The notes under the pieces: model-generated | Databases searched by the model: none | The model's input: the letters and a program-made list of their open reading frames with translations, nothing else | What the model was told of the DNA's origin: nothing | Position numbers and translations under genes: made by a program | NCBI RefSeq assembly: GCF_000812565.1 | Contig: NZ_JTAM01000031.1 | Location: forward strand, 1 to 64,000 | DNA: 64,000 nucleotides | Direction: 5' to 3' | From: Flammeovirga sp. OC4 | Lineage (GTDB): Bacteria > Bacteroidota > Bacteroidia > Cytophagales > Flammeovirgaceae | In this document: positions 53,571 through 61,403 of the stretch, piece by piece | Layout of the letters: each line of letters starts with the position of its first letter | Numbering within the stretch: position 1 is the stretch's first letter

Positions 53571-55247
53571 ATGAGAACTATTTACCCCTTACTACTAGCT
53601 GGTTTTCTTGGATTCATAACGATGGAGAGTTATGGACAGTGCGAAACTAAATGGAATTCATCATTATCTATAAGTGATAATGATACCTTGACTTCAAATG
53701 GATCCTGTGTTTATGGAACTGTAGGAACTGATTTAACTTATTCTTTAGCGAATTTGGGCAGAACCTTAACGGTTGAAAATGATGTGACAATCAATGTAGG
53801 GGATGAAAATACCTTTGCAATTACAGGAAGTAATATTGCTAGAAATTTTATACTTAAAGTTGAAGAAAATGCCACATTAACGATCAATGGTAATTTTAGG
53901 ATGAATTATCATTGCGACTTGAAATTAGATGGAAAACTAATCGTAAAAGGAGATTTAAATACAGCAGGTTGGGATTTCTTAATGAATTTTGATTTAGGTG
54001 ATAATGCCATATTAGTAGTAGAAGGTGATGCTAATTTTAATAGAAGTTATGGCAGTAATACAGACCATATATATGTTTTAGGGCAAAGTAGTAGTGAATT
54101 AAATAATTTTACCACGGTAAACGTCGGATCAGATCCTTTCTCCAATACTAAAGCATTAGATTTTGATGAATCGAGTACATCTATTGACTTTTGGGACGAT
54201 ACCAAATTGGTTGCTTCAGATAGATCGTCCAACAAGGTTAGTGCTTATTTGTTAAGTAACTTGACCATTAATTCATCATCAGGTTGGTATGGTAAGTATT
54301 TAAAAGTAACGGCTTATGGTTTTGATGCAGATGATATAGTAATGCCGGATCAATCTGGAGGAGCAATTCAGTCAATACAAGAATTAAAAAGTAGAATAGG
54401 AAAGGTAAAATGGGATGTTCAAAACGCTACCGTAAAAAATAAAATTGATCGCTATCATGTCAATAAGAATAATGGAGGAGGTAATAATGGAGATTTATCA
54501 GGAGAAGGAGACGCAGAAACTTATACTTATCTCACCAAAAGCAGAAAAATTGTAATAGAATTTGTAGACACTTACGCAGAAGTGGTGACAACGTATCCAG
54601 AATATTTATCTGGAGGAAGATTGAATGGCATAATGTCTATCGATGAAATTGAGGTTTCAAATAATAATGTGGGTGATTTACCCATTGAGTTGAGTTCGTT
54701 TACCGTTGGATCTACAGATCAGCAGACTGTGACATTAAGCTGGACTTCAGCGATGGAAATCAATAATGATTACTATGAAGTATTTCGTTCTGTAGATCAA
54801 ACAAATTGGGAAAGTATAGGAATAGTAGCAGGGGCAGGGAATTCAAACTATGCAATTGATTATACTTTTATCGATGAGGAACCACTTCGAAGGGCTTATT
54901 ATCAATTAGTACAATATGATTTTGATGGAGGAAGTGAAGCATTTGGTCCCTTGTTTATTTCTTTACAAAAAGGAGATATTGACAATTTTCAAGTCAAGAC
55001 CTATCCTAATGTAATTCATGATGAACCTATAAGTCTTTCTATTCAAGACTTATCAACTACCAATGCAATTATGGTCCAAGTCATAGATAATATGGGAAGC
55101 ATAGTTTACCAAGAAGAAATTGAAAATTTAGCAAAGAAATCAATCCTGAAGCCTGTTCAATTACCGTCTAATTTACCATCAGGAATGTACTATATGATTG
55201 TGAAAGCAGGAAGACAGGTGGCAAAGAATAAATTGATTTTACAATAG
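53571..55247 (+). CDS. T9SS cargo protein 3 of the tandem cluster
   Basis: A 558-residue secreted protein with a signal peptide ending SYGQ (about residue 23). The N-terminal head is longer than in cargos 1-2: a beta-helix-like stretch ('ATLTINGNFRMNYHCDLKLDGKLIVKGDL', shortened) plus an extra domain (about 215-360) with Gly/Asn-rich 'HVNKNNGGGNNGDLSGEGDAET'. 'LPIELSSFTVGSTDQQTVTLSWTS' starts at about 369 and the T9SS C-terminal domain ends 'GRQVAKNKLILQ'. Its stop codon touches the left end of a dispersed repeat. Confidence 0.78.
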   Translation: MRTIYPLLLAGFLGFITMESYGQCETKWNSSLSISDNDTLTSNGSCVYGTVGTDLTYSLANLGRTLTVENDVTINVGDENTFAITGSNIARNFILKVEENATLTINGNFRMNYHCDLKLDGKLIVKGDLNTAGWDFLMNFDLGDNAILVVEGDANFNRSYGSNTDHIYVLGQSSSELNNFTTVNVGSDPFSNTKALDFDESSTSIDFWDDTKLVASDRSSNKVSAYLLSNLTINSSSGWYGKYLKVTAYGFDADDIVMPDQSGGAIQSIQELKSRIGKVKWDVQNATVKNKIDRYHVNKNNGGGNNGDLSGEGDAETYTYLTKSRKIVIEFVDTYAEVVTTYPEYLSGGRLNGIMSIDEIEVSNNNVGDLPIELSSFTVGSTDQQTVTLSWTSAMEINNDYYEVFRSVDQTNWESIGIVAGAGNSNYAIDYTFIDEEPLRRAYYQLVQYDFDGGSEAFGPLFISLQKGDIDNFQVKTYPNVIHDEPISLSIQDLSTTNAIMVQVIDNMGSIVYQEEIENLAKKSILKPVQLPSNLPSGMYYMIVKAGRQVAKNKLILQ

Positions 55248-55402
55248 TAAGTACCAAGACAAAATTATTTAACACTAATTCTATTTATTGTTTTGCGATT
55301 ACTTACTTCAAAAAATGCTTAATAGAACGAACCACTATTCATACGTTTTTTAGCATCGTACTCACAAAAAAAATTAGAATTAACGATGATGGCTTAGTCT
55401 TA
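55247..55402 (+). repeat. MITE-like dispersed repeat, second full copy
   Basis: A plus-strand copy of the element found on the minus strand at 24461-24680. Shared blocks: CTAATTCTATTTATTGTTTT with GCGATTACTT, then ATACGTTTTTTAGC, then GTACTCACAAAAAA and ATTAGAATTAAC. Ends are GTAAGTACCAAGAC and GGCTTAGTCTTAG, imperfect inverted termini. It begins at the stop codon of the third T9SS gene and lies between convergent genes. Confidence 0.7.
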
Positions 55403-55452
55403 GAAAAATAATAATTAGGTAAAGAGTATATATATAACGAGTGAAATTAATG

Positions 55453-55490
55453 AAGCTGTTCCACGAGTATCTTGTGGAACAGCTTATTTT
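55453..55490. terminator. strong terminator between convergent genes
   Basis: A perfect 12-bp stem, AAGCTGTTCCAC with GTGGAACAGCTT, followed by T's on the plus strand. Confidence 0.85.
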
Positions 55491-56353
55491 TATTTTTTAG
55501 CATCAAAGGCTTCAATAGGAAGGTCGGTTGCAATAATATCTACACCGAGATCCCAAGCATCTTGATATTCTTTAGTTCTATTTTGAGCATCCTGTACTTT
55601 ATCAGTGGTGTGGAAAGTAGCAGAAATACAGTAGATTCCTTCTTTATGTAATTTTTCATAAAGTGAGGCATCCTGAAGTTTCACACCCGTAAAAGCGATC
55701 ATTCTATTAAATGGAATACCAGAAGCTTTAGCTTCTTCCCATCCTTTTTCATCCATTATAGTCACTGAAATCATTAATTCAGGTGCTAATTGATGAACGA
55801 GTTTTGCATCTTCCCAATTATAAGTGATTACTACAGCATACTTCTCAACACCTGCATCACGGATGGCTTTTGTGATTTTTTCAAAAGGAACGCCACGTTT
55901 TACATCAACGGTCAAAAGTGCTTTGCCTTTTTTAGTCCACTTCAATACCTTTTCAAAAGTATCAAATTTATATTTTGTCAAATTACCTTCATCGTCTTTC
56001 AAACGAATTTTCTGTAATTCTTTCCAAGTATAATTTCTGACAGAACCGCTACCTGTAGTAGTTCTTCCTAACTCGTTGTCATGCATTAAAAACATCACAC
56101 TATCCTTGCTCATCTCAACGTCTAACTCAATCACGGGAACGTCTACATATTTGACAAGATGCTTGAAAGTGGGAATACAGTTTTCTGGGTAACCTATATA
56201 AGGGCCACCACGGTGAGCACTAACTAATTGCTTAGGTTCAGAAGCATTGTAATCAAAAAAGGAATAAAGATCTTCAACACTTTTAAAGTCTAAGGATTGT
56301 GCATGAAGTTGGAATGTTCCTAGGAAAAGGATAATGGAAAATAGGGTTCTCAT
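55490..56353 (-). CDS. secreted glycerophosphodiester phosphodiesterase family protein
   Basis: A 287-residue GDPD-fold protein with a signal peptide ending LHAQ (about residue 19). Catalytic motifs: 'LVSAHRGGPYIGYPENCIPTF' (first His and the Glu), 'VIELDVEMSKDSVMFLMHDNELGRTT' (Glu/Asp metal ligands and second His). It would hydrolyse glycerophosphodiesters in the periplasm. The C-terminal 'DIIATDLPIEAF' closes the barrel. It stands just downstream of rnpB on the same strand. Confidence 0.9.
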   Translation of the reverse strand: MRTLFSIILFLGTFQLHAQSLDFKSVEDLYSFFDYNASEPKQLVSAHRGGPYIGYPENCIPTFKHLVKYVDVPVIELDVEMSKDSVMFLMHDNELGRTTTGSGSVRNYTWKELQKIRLKDDEGNLTKYKFDTFEKVLKWTKKGKALLTVDVKRGVPFEKITKAIRDAGVEKYAVVITYNWEDAKLVHQLAPELMISVTIMDEKGWEEAKASGIPFNRMIAFTGVKLQDASLYEKLHKEGIYCISATFHTTDKVQDAQNRTKEYQDAWDLGVDIIATDLPIEAFDAKK

Positions 56354-56396
56354 TTTTTCTTAGGGGGAAAATAAAATTAAGTGGATGAGAAAATTA

Positions 56397-56777
56397 AAAC
56401 GTGCGTCTATAAGCCGAGTTCTGTACCTCCATTGTAAGCAATGTGGTCCCTGTCATTTATCTAGGCCTGCAATCGCTCACAGGCTCCATCGACCTACCCA
56501 TCTTATCTGTCTGTGAAGACAATGAAGCGAGCCACCTCATTCCCGAAGGACAATAAGACCTATTTGGTCTTTCATCTCACAAGGTTTACCATGCCGTTCG
56601 TGTTGCCACCAACGCGGTGAGCTCTTACCTCACCCTTTCACCCTTACCCGAAGGCGGTATACTTTCTGTTGCACTTTCTGTCACTCATTACTGAGTGCCT
56701 TCCCGTTAGGAAGTGTGATGCTCTGTGATGCTCGGACTTTCCTCTTCATTACTGAAGCGACAAGGCAACGCACGTTT
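56397..56777 (-). ncRNA. rnpB: RNase P RNA (bacterial type A)
   Basis: On the minus strand this reads from AAACGTGCGT to ACGCACGTTT, a perfect 10-bp P1 stem. Diagnostic parts are GAGGAAAGTCCGAGC near the 5' end (P4/CRI) and ACAGAACTCGGCTTAT near the 3' end (P4 partner). The length of about 381 nt suits a type A RNA. A -7 promoter box lies directly upstream. The protein partner RnpA is encoded at 34831-35253. Confidence 0.95.
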
Positions 56778-56781
56778 GCTG

Positions 56782-56789
56782 CAAAAGTA
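56782..56789 (-). promoter_or_regulatory. -7 box of rnpB
   Basis: TACTTTTG on the minus strand, 5 bp before the predicted RNA 5' end, which is the expected distance. No -33 TTTG is seen. Confidence 0.6.
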
Positions 56790-57221
56790 AGAAGAGAAAA
56801 ATTAATAACTAAGGATTAATAACTAATAATTGCCAATTCATAAGTAAAAATTAAATAAGTCGATATTTTTCACTTTTGGCTTTAAAATGGGCGATTAAAT
56901 GAGAAATTTTAGAAAAAAAGGCACTTTTAATGATAAATTATAAAAAACTTCACCTTTCATTTATCAAATTGTTGGTGATTCAGTGATTTAAATACTACTT
57001 TTATAACTTTAGTACTAAGACAAATGTTATTGAATATTTGAAACTGACTTTTTTATCTATCTTTTGTCGGAATTATCATTGCATATTTTCAAGCTATGCA
57101 TTCCTATTTCGATGCAGTTAGATGAATCATTTTCATTCATAAATACGATGAATTTGCCTTAGCATTTCAATCGCAAATTTTGCGAATTGTTTATACTTAT
57201 GGACTAGCAAACAGGAAAAGG
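56790..57221. other. leader region upstream of thrA
   Basis: AT-rich, non-coding. It holds one TTAGTACTAAGAC (57009-57021), the same motif as the ends of the dispersed repeat, but no full copy is seen. An AGGAAAAGG purine run (57213-57221) directly precedes the thrA ATG and is probably the ribosome-binding site. No attenuator hairpin or leader peptide was recognised. Confidence 0.45.
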
Positions 57222-59684
57222 ATGAAAGTACTCAAGTTTGGAGGTACATCAGTTGGAAGTGCGAAAAATATCCAACAAGTGGCCAATATCCTTTCCGATT
57301 ACCAACAAAGCGGACAAAGAGTCGCAGTAGTGGTATCGGCGATGAGCGGGATAACAAACAAGCTCATAGAAGTAGGGAACAGAGCAGCGTCAGGTGACGA
57401 AACCTATAAGTCATTATTGAAAGATATTGAGTCTACTCATTTGACCGCGATTCGTGAGTTAATTGAAGTACGTAGACAAAGTAAAACCATTGCGTTCGTG
57501 AAACTTCAGTTGAACGACCTAGAGGACATTTTAAGAGGTATTTTCCTTTTGAAAGAGTTGTCTCTACGCTCATTGGATATTTTACAGTCTTTCGGAGAGC
57601 GCCTTTCATCATATATTATTGCTGAGTTCTTAACACAAGAGGGCGTTCCTGCTGAACAGTTAGATGCACGTAAAGTAGTGCGTACTAACAGTGTATTTGG
57701 TGGAGCGAAAGTTGACTTTGTAACAACAAATTCTGCAATTACAAAGCATTTTGCAGAAACAGATAAAATGCAGATCGTAACTGGATTTATTGCTTCTTCT
57801 GAAAGTGGTGAAACAACTACTTTAGGTCGTGGTGGATCTGATTATTCTGCGGCGATTTTCGGAGCAGCATTGAATGCTACTGAAATCGAAATTTGGACAG
57901 ATGTTGACGGTGTAATGACTACCGATCCAAGAGTTGTGCCTACAGCCTTCTCATTGCAACAACTGTCTTATGAAGAAGCAATGGAGATGTCACATTTCGG
58001 TGCGAAAGTGATTTACCCTCCAACACTTCAGCCTGCAATCAAGAAAAACATTGATCTAAGAATCAGAAATACATTTAATCCATCTTTCCCTGGTACACTT
58101 GTAACAAGCAAGTCAGGTCAGGAAGATTGGCCAGTGAAAGGTATTTCTTCAATCAAAGAGATTGCTTTGGTTACACTTTCAGGCAGTGGCTTGATTGGTG
58201 TTCCAGGTGTATCGTCAAGATTGTTTGGTGCATTGGCAAGAGGTGGTGTATCGATGATTTTGATTACACAAGCTTCTTCAGAACATACAATTACTTTCGC
58301 TGTTGCACCTTCTGATGCGACTGAAAGTAAGAAAATCATTGAGGAGGAGTTCTTCAATGAAATGGCTTCAGGAAAAGTAAATCCAGTTGAAGTTCAAAAT
58401 AACTTATCTATTCTTGCGATTATTGGTGAGAATATGGCACATCGTCCAGGTGTGGCAGCTAAGTTATTTAGTGCATTGGGTAAAAACGGTGTAAACATCG
58501 CTGCTATTGCTCAAGGTTCTTCAGAACTAAACGTTTCTGTTGTAATTGAGCAGAAGCATTTATATAAATCATTGAATGCATTGCACGAGATCTTCTTCTT
58601 GTCAGATATGGCAGAGTTGAACGTGTTTATGTTAGGTCTTGGTTTGATTGGTAATACATTACTAACTCAAATGAGAGATCAGGCAGAATACTTATTGACT
58701 GAGCGTAATTTACGCTTGAACGTCGTAGGTGCTGCCAATTCAAAGAAGATGATCTTCGATGAGTCAGGTTTAGATATTTCATTGCCAAAAGATGAGATTC
58801 TTGCGGACGGTGAAGCTTCAAATGCTGGAGCATTTGTAGAGAAGATGATCGAAATGAACTTGCCAAACTCTGTGTTTGTAGATTGTACAGCGGGTGAAAG
58901 TGCGGTGAAATTGTATGAAAAGATTCTATTGAACTCTATTTCTATTACTACACCAAACAAAATCGCCAACTCAAGTAGCTTAGAATATTACTTGAAATGC
59001 CAAGCAGCTGCAAAACGTAGAGGTGTGAAATTCTTGTATGAGACAAACGTAGGTGCAGGTCTTCCTGTAATCGGTCCTCTTCAAGATTTAAAGCGATCGG
59101 GTGATAAGATCATTAAAATCGAAGGTATTCTTTCTGGTACTTTATCGTACTTATTCAATACTTTCTCAGCAGGAATGAAATTCTCTGAGTTGGTGAAAGA
59201 TGCGAAAGAAATGGGTTATACTGAGCCAGATCCTCGTGATGATTTAGGTGGAGTAGACGTTGCCCGTAAGATCTTAATCTTAGCTCGTGAGGCAGGTTAT
59301 CATATGGAACCATCTGAGGTGACTGTAAAACCAATCCTTCCTCAAGCATGTATGGATGCTGAGTCAGTAGATGACTTCTTTGTAGAATTAGAGAAAGCAA
59401 ATGATCTATTCGAAAAACAAAGAGCAGAAGCAGAAATCGAAGGTAAGGCACTAAGAATGGTTGCTACTTTGGATGAAGAAGGAAAAGCAACTGTAAGTTT
59501 GGAAGCTGTAGATAGTACGCATCCATTCCACGGATTAGTAGGTTCTGACAACATGGTTGTATTTACTTCTCGCCGTTACTTCAATGAGCCATTAGTAATC
59601 AGAGGACCTGGTGCTGGTGCAGAAGTGACCGCTGCTGGAGTATTTGCAGAGATCATTACGATTGGAAACTTCCTTATTAATTAA
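57222..59684 (+). CDS. thrA: bifunctional aspartokinase/homoserine dehydrogenase
   Basis: An 820-residue fused enzyme: aspartokinase (about 1-300, starting 'MKVLKFGGTSVGSAKN', with 'TTTLGRGGSDYSA'), two ACT regulatory units (about 315-460, 'ITQASSEHTITFAV' and 'IAQGSSELNVSVVI') and homoserine dehydrogenase (about 465-820, 'GLGLIGNTLL', 'NVGAGLPVI'). It catalyses the first and third steps from aspartate to threonine. I start at the ATG because earlier codons only add non-conserved residues. The ACT units imply threonine feedback. thrB follows. Confidence 0.96.
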   Translation: MKVLKFGGTSVGSAKNIQQVANILSDYQQSGQRVAVVVSAMSGITNKLIEVGNRAASGDETYKSLLKDIESTHLTAIRELIEVRRQSKTIAFVKLQLNDLEDILRGIFLLKELSLRSLDILQSFGERLSSYIIAEFLTQEGVPAEQLDARKVVRTNSVFGGAKVDFVTTNSAITKHFAETDKMQIVTGFIASSESGETTTLGRGGSDYSAAIFGAALNATEIEIWTDVDGVMTTDPRVVPTAFSLQQLSYEEAMEMSHFGAKVIYPPTLQPAIKKNIDLRIRNTFNPSFPGTLVTSKSGQEDWPVKGISSIKEIALVTLSGSGLIGVPGVSSRLFGALARGGVSMILITQASSEHTITFAVAPSDATESKKIIEEEFFNEMASGKVNPVEVQNNLSILAIIGENMAHRPGVAAKLFSALGKNGVNIAAIAQGSSELNVSVVIEQKHLYKSLNALHEIFFLSDMAELNVFMLGLGLIGNTLLTQMRDQAEYLLTERNLRLNVVGAANSKKMIFDESGLDISLPKDEILADGEASNAGAFVEKMIEMNLPNSVFVDCTAGESAVKLYEKILLNSISITTPNKIANSSSLEYYLKCQAAAKRRGVKFLYETNVGAGLPVIGPLQDLKRSGDKIIKIEGILSGTLSYLFNTFSAGMKFSELVKDAKEMGYTEPDPRDDLGGVDVARKILILAREAGYHMEPSEVTVKPILPQACMDAESVDDFFVELEKANDLFEKQRAEAEIEGKALRMVATLDEEGKATVSLEAVDSTHPFHGLVGSDNMVVFTSRRYFNEPLVIRGPGAGAEVTAAGVFAEIITIGNFLIN

Positions 59685-59726
59685 GAATTAAAAGTTAAGA
59701 ATTAAGAAGGCCTTGGTTCTTACTGT

Positions 59727-59753
59727 GAGGACGTAGTTTTGGACTGCGTCCTC
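59727..59753 (+). terminator. hairpin between thrA and thrB
   Basis: GAGGACGTAGT pairs with ACTGCGTCCTC (one G-U), with a short loop but only a weak T tract (ATTATATTA). It could reduce readthrough into thrB or stabilise the thrA end. Directly before it the leader has a repeated TTAAGAATTAA. Confidence 0.45.
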
Positions 59754-59795
59754 ATTATATTATAAAAATATTACTCGTTTTGGACGAATAACGTC

Positions 59796-60728
59796 ATGAA
59801 AGAAGTAAAAGCATTTGCCCCTGCTACAGTGGCTAACGTAGCTTGTGGCTTTGATATCTTAGGTTTTGCCGTAGATAGCCCTGGTGATGAAATCGAAATG
59901 AAATTAGTCGATAAGCCGGGTATTGTAATTAAAGACATCACAGGTGATGATGGCCGTTTATCTCGTAATCCAAAAGAAAACACAGCGACCGTTTCGGTGT
60001 ATCAGTTTTTAGAAAAAATTGGAGCAGAAAAGGCAGGGATTGAAGTAACCTTACACAAGAAAATGCCTTTTGGTAGTGGTTTAGGTTCTTCATCAGCAAG
60101 TACAGTTGCTGGTGCTTTTGCGGTCAATGCATTATTTGACAATCCATTAACTTCAGAAGAGTTACTCCCTTTTGCAATGGAAGGAGAAAGAGTGGCTTGT
60201 GGTGCAGCACACGCCGATAACGTGGCACCTGCATTGTATGGAGGATTTGTGTTGGTACGTAGTTATGATCCTTTGGATGTTGTTCGTTTGAATGTTCCAG
60301 AAGAATTATGCTGTGCAGTAGTTCATCCTCATATCGAGGTGTCTACAAAAGATGCTCGTAATATCTTGAGAGGTGAAATTCCATTGGTAGATGCGGTTCG
60401 TCAATGGGGTAATGTAGGTGGTTTGATTGCAGGTTTAGAGCAAGAAAACTATGATCTGATTGGCCGTTCATTACAAGATGTCATTGTAGAACCAATCCGT
60501 TCAATGTTGATTCCAGGTTTTGATGAAGTAAAAAGAGCTGCAGTTTATGCAGGTTCAATGGGTACCGCAATATCTGGTTCTGGTCCTTCAGTTTTCTCTT
60601 TATGTAGAGGGTTGGATAAGGCAGAAAGAATTGCCAACGCTAAAGTGGAAGCTTTCAAAGCGATCGGAATTGAGAGTGATAAATTTGTATCAAAAGTGAA
60701 TAAAGTAGGACCGAAAATTATTTATTAA
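59796..60728 (+). CDS. thrB: homoserine kinase
   Basis: A 310-residue GHMP kinase. The N-terminal 'VKAFAPATVANVACGFDILGFAV' and the ATP-binding 'MPFGSGLGSSSASTVAGAFAV' are typical. It phosphorylates homoserine for threonine synthase. The usual next gene thrC is absent; a terminator and a long gap follow. Confidence 0.95.
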   Translation: MKEVKAFAPATVANVACGFDILGFAVDSPGDEIEMKLVDKPGIVIKDITGDDGRLSRNPKENTATVSVYQFLEKIGAEKAGIEVTLHKKMPFGSGLGSSSASTVAGAFAVNALFDNPLTSEELLPFAMEGERVACGAAHADNVAPALYGGFVLVRSYDPLDVVRLNVPEELCCAVVHPHIEVSTKDARNILRGEIPLVDAVRQWGNVGGLIAGLEQENYDLIGRSLQDVIVEPIRSMLIPGFDEVKRAAVYAGSMGTAISGSGPSVFSLCRGLDKAERIANAKVEAFKAIGIESDKFVSKVNKVGPKIIY

Positions 60729-60749
60729 TTTTCCTCCTTTCTCATATAG

Positions 60750-60784
60750 AATGCCCTGATGTTTTCAATATCAGGGCATTTTTT
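60750..60784 (+). terminator. strong terminator after thrB
   Basis: AATGCCCTGAT pairs with ATCAGGGCATT and is followed by six T. Confidence 0.88.
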
Positions 60785-61309
60785 ATAATTTAGAATCAAT
60801 CTACTTACATGTTTATTTTAGCTGATTATGTTATTGGTAATACTAAAAAAATAATCTTAATTTTTTGAATTGATCCTCTATGTGACTTTCCTTATCCTCT
60901 TTAGATTATAATTTTAGTTTTAATCCAAGCTTCTTATAATAGAATGAATCTTTTTGTAATATATATTTAATTATCCCTAAAATTTCAAACTCTAATTTCT
61001 TGTAACGATTTTTATATACGTCTAATTAACAAAATAATCTTCATAGAATAATTCAATTTTTAAAATGCAAATAAGTGTAAATTTTATCTTATTTATTTTG
61101 CGATTTTCTATTTTAACCAAATAGAAATGAGGTTGAAAACTATTTTTCAATATTTTCAGTTAACAATAATTTAACATTTAAGTCTCTTGTTTGTTCAATT
61201 TAGAGTCATAAATTCGTAATGATTCAATTTTAGAATGATGCCTTCAACCAGCACTATTTTAAAAAAAAGAACAAACTGTAACCATTTATCCAGCTTAATA
61301 TAAAATCAT
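60785..61309. other. long AT-rich non-coding stretch
   Basis: A 525-bp region, mostly A and T, without an ORF of note, strong hairpin or recognisable promoter. It may carry the promoter of the GMC oxidoreductase. Confidence 0.45.
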
Positions 61310-61369
61310 GACTAAGTACCCAAAATAACTAAAACTACTTTTGATTATTTTTTGTAAGTACTTAAGACC
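61310..61369. repeat. miniature copy of the dispersed repeat
   Basis: GACTAAGTACCCAAAA at the left and TTTTTTGTAAGTACTTAAGA at the right are inverted versions of one another and match the ends of the larger copies. ATTATTTTTTGTAAGTAC also parallels TTTATTTTTTGTGAGTAC in the 24.5-kb copy. The internal part is only about 25 bp. It ends 36 bp before the GMC ATG. Confidence 0.5.
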
Positions 61370-61403
61370 AAGCTATTTCTAACTTAATAATACAACCAAT
61401 AAA

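Noticed and set aside
61141..61260. Possible additional repeat copy in the AT-rich gap
   Set aside because: Only scattered AT matches to the repeat family were found; no end motif.
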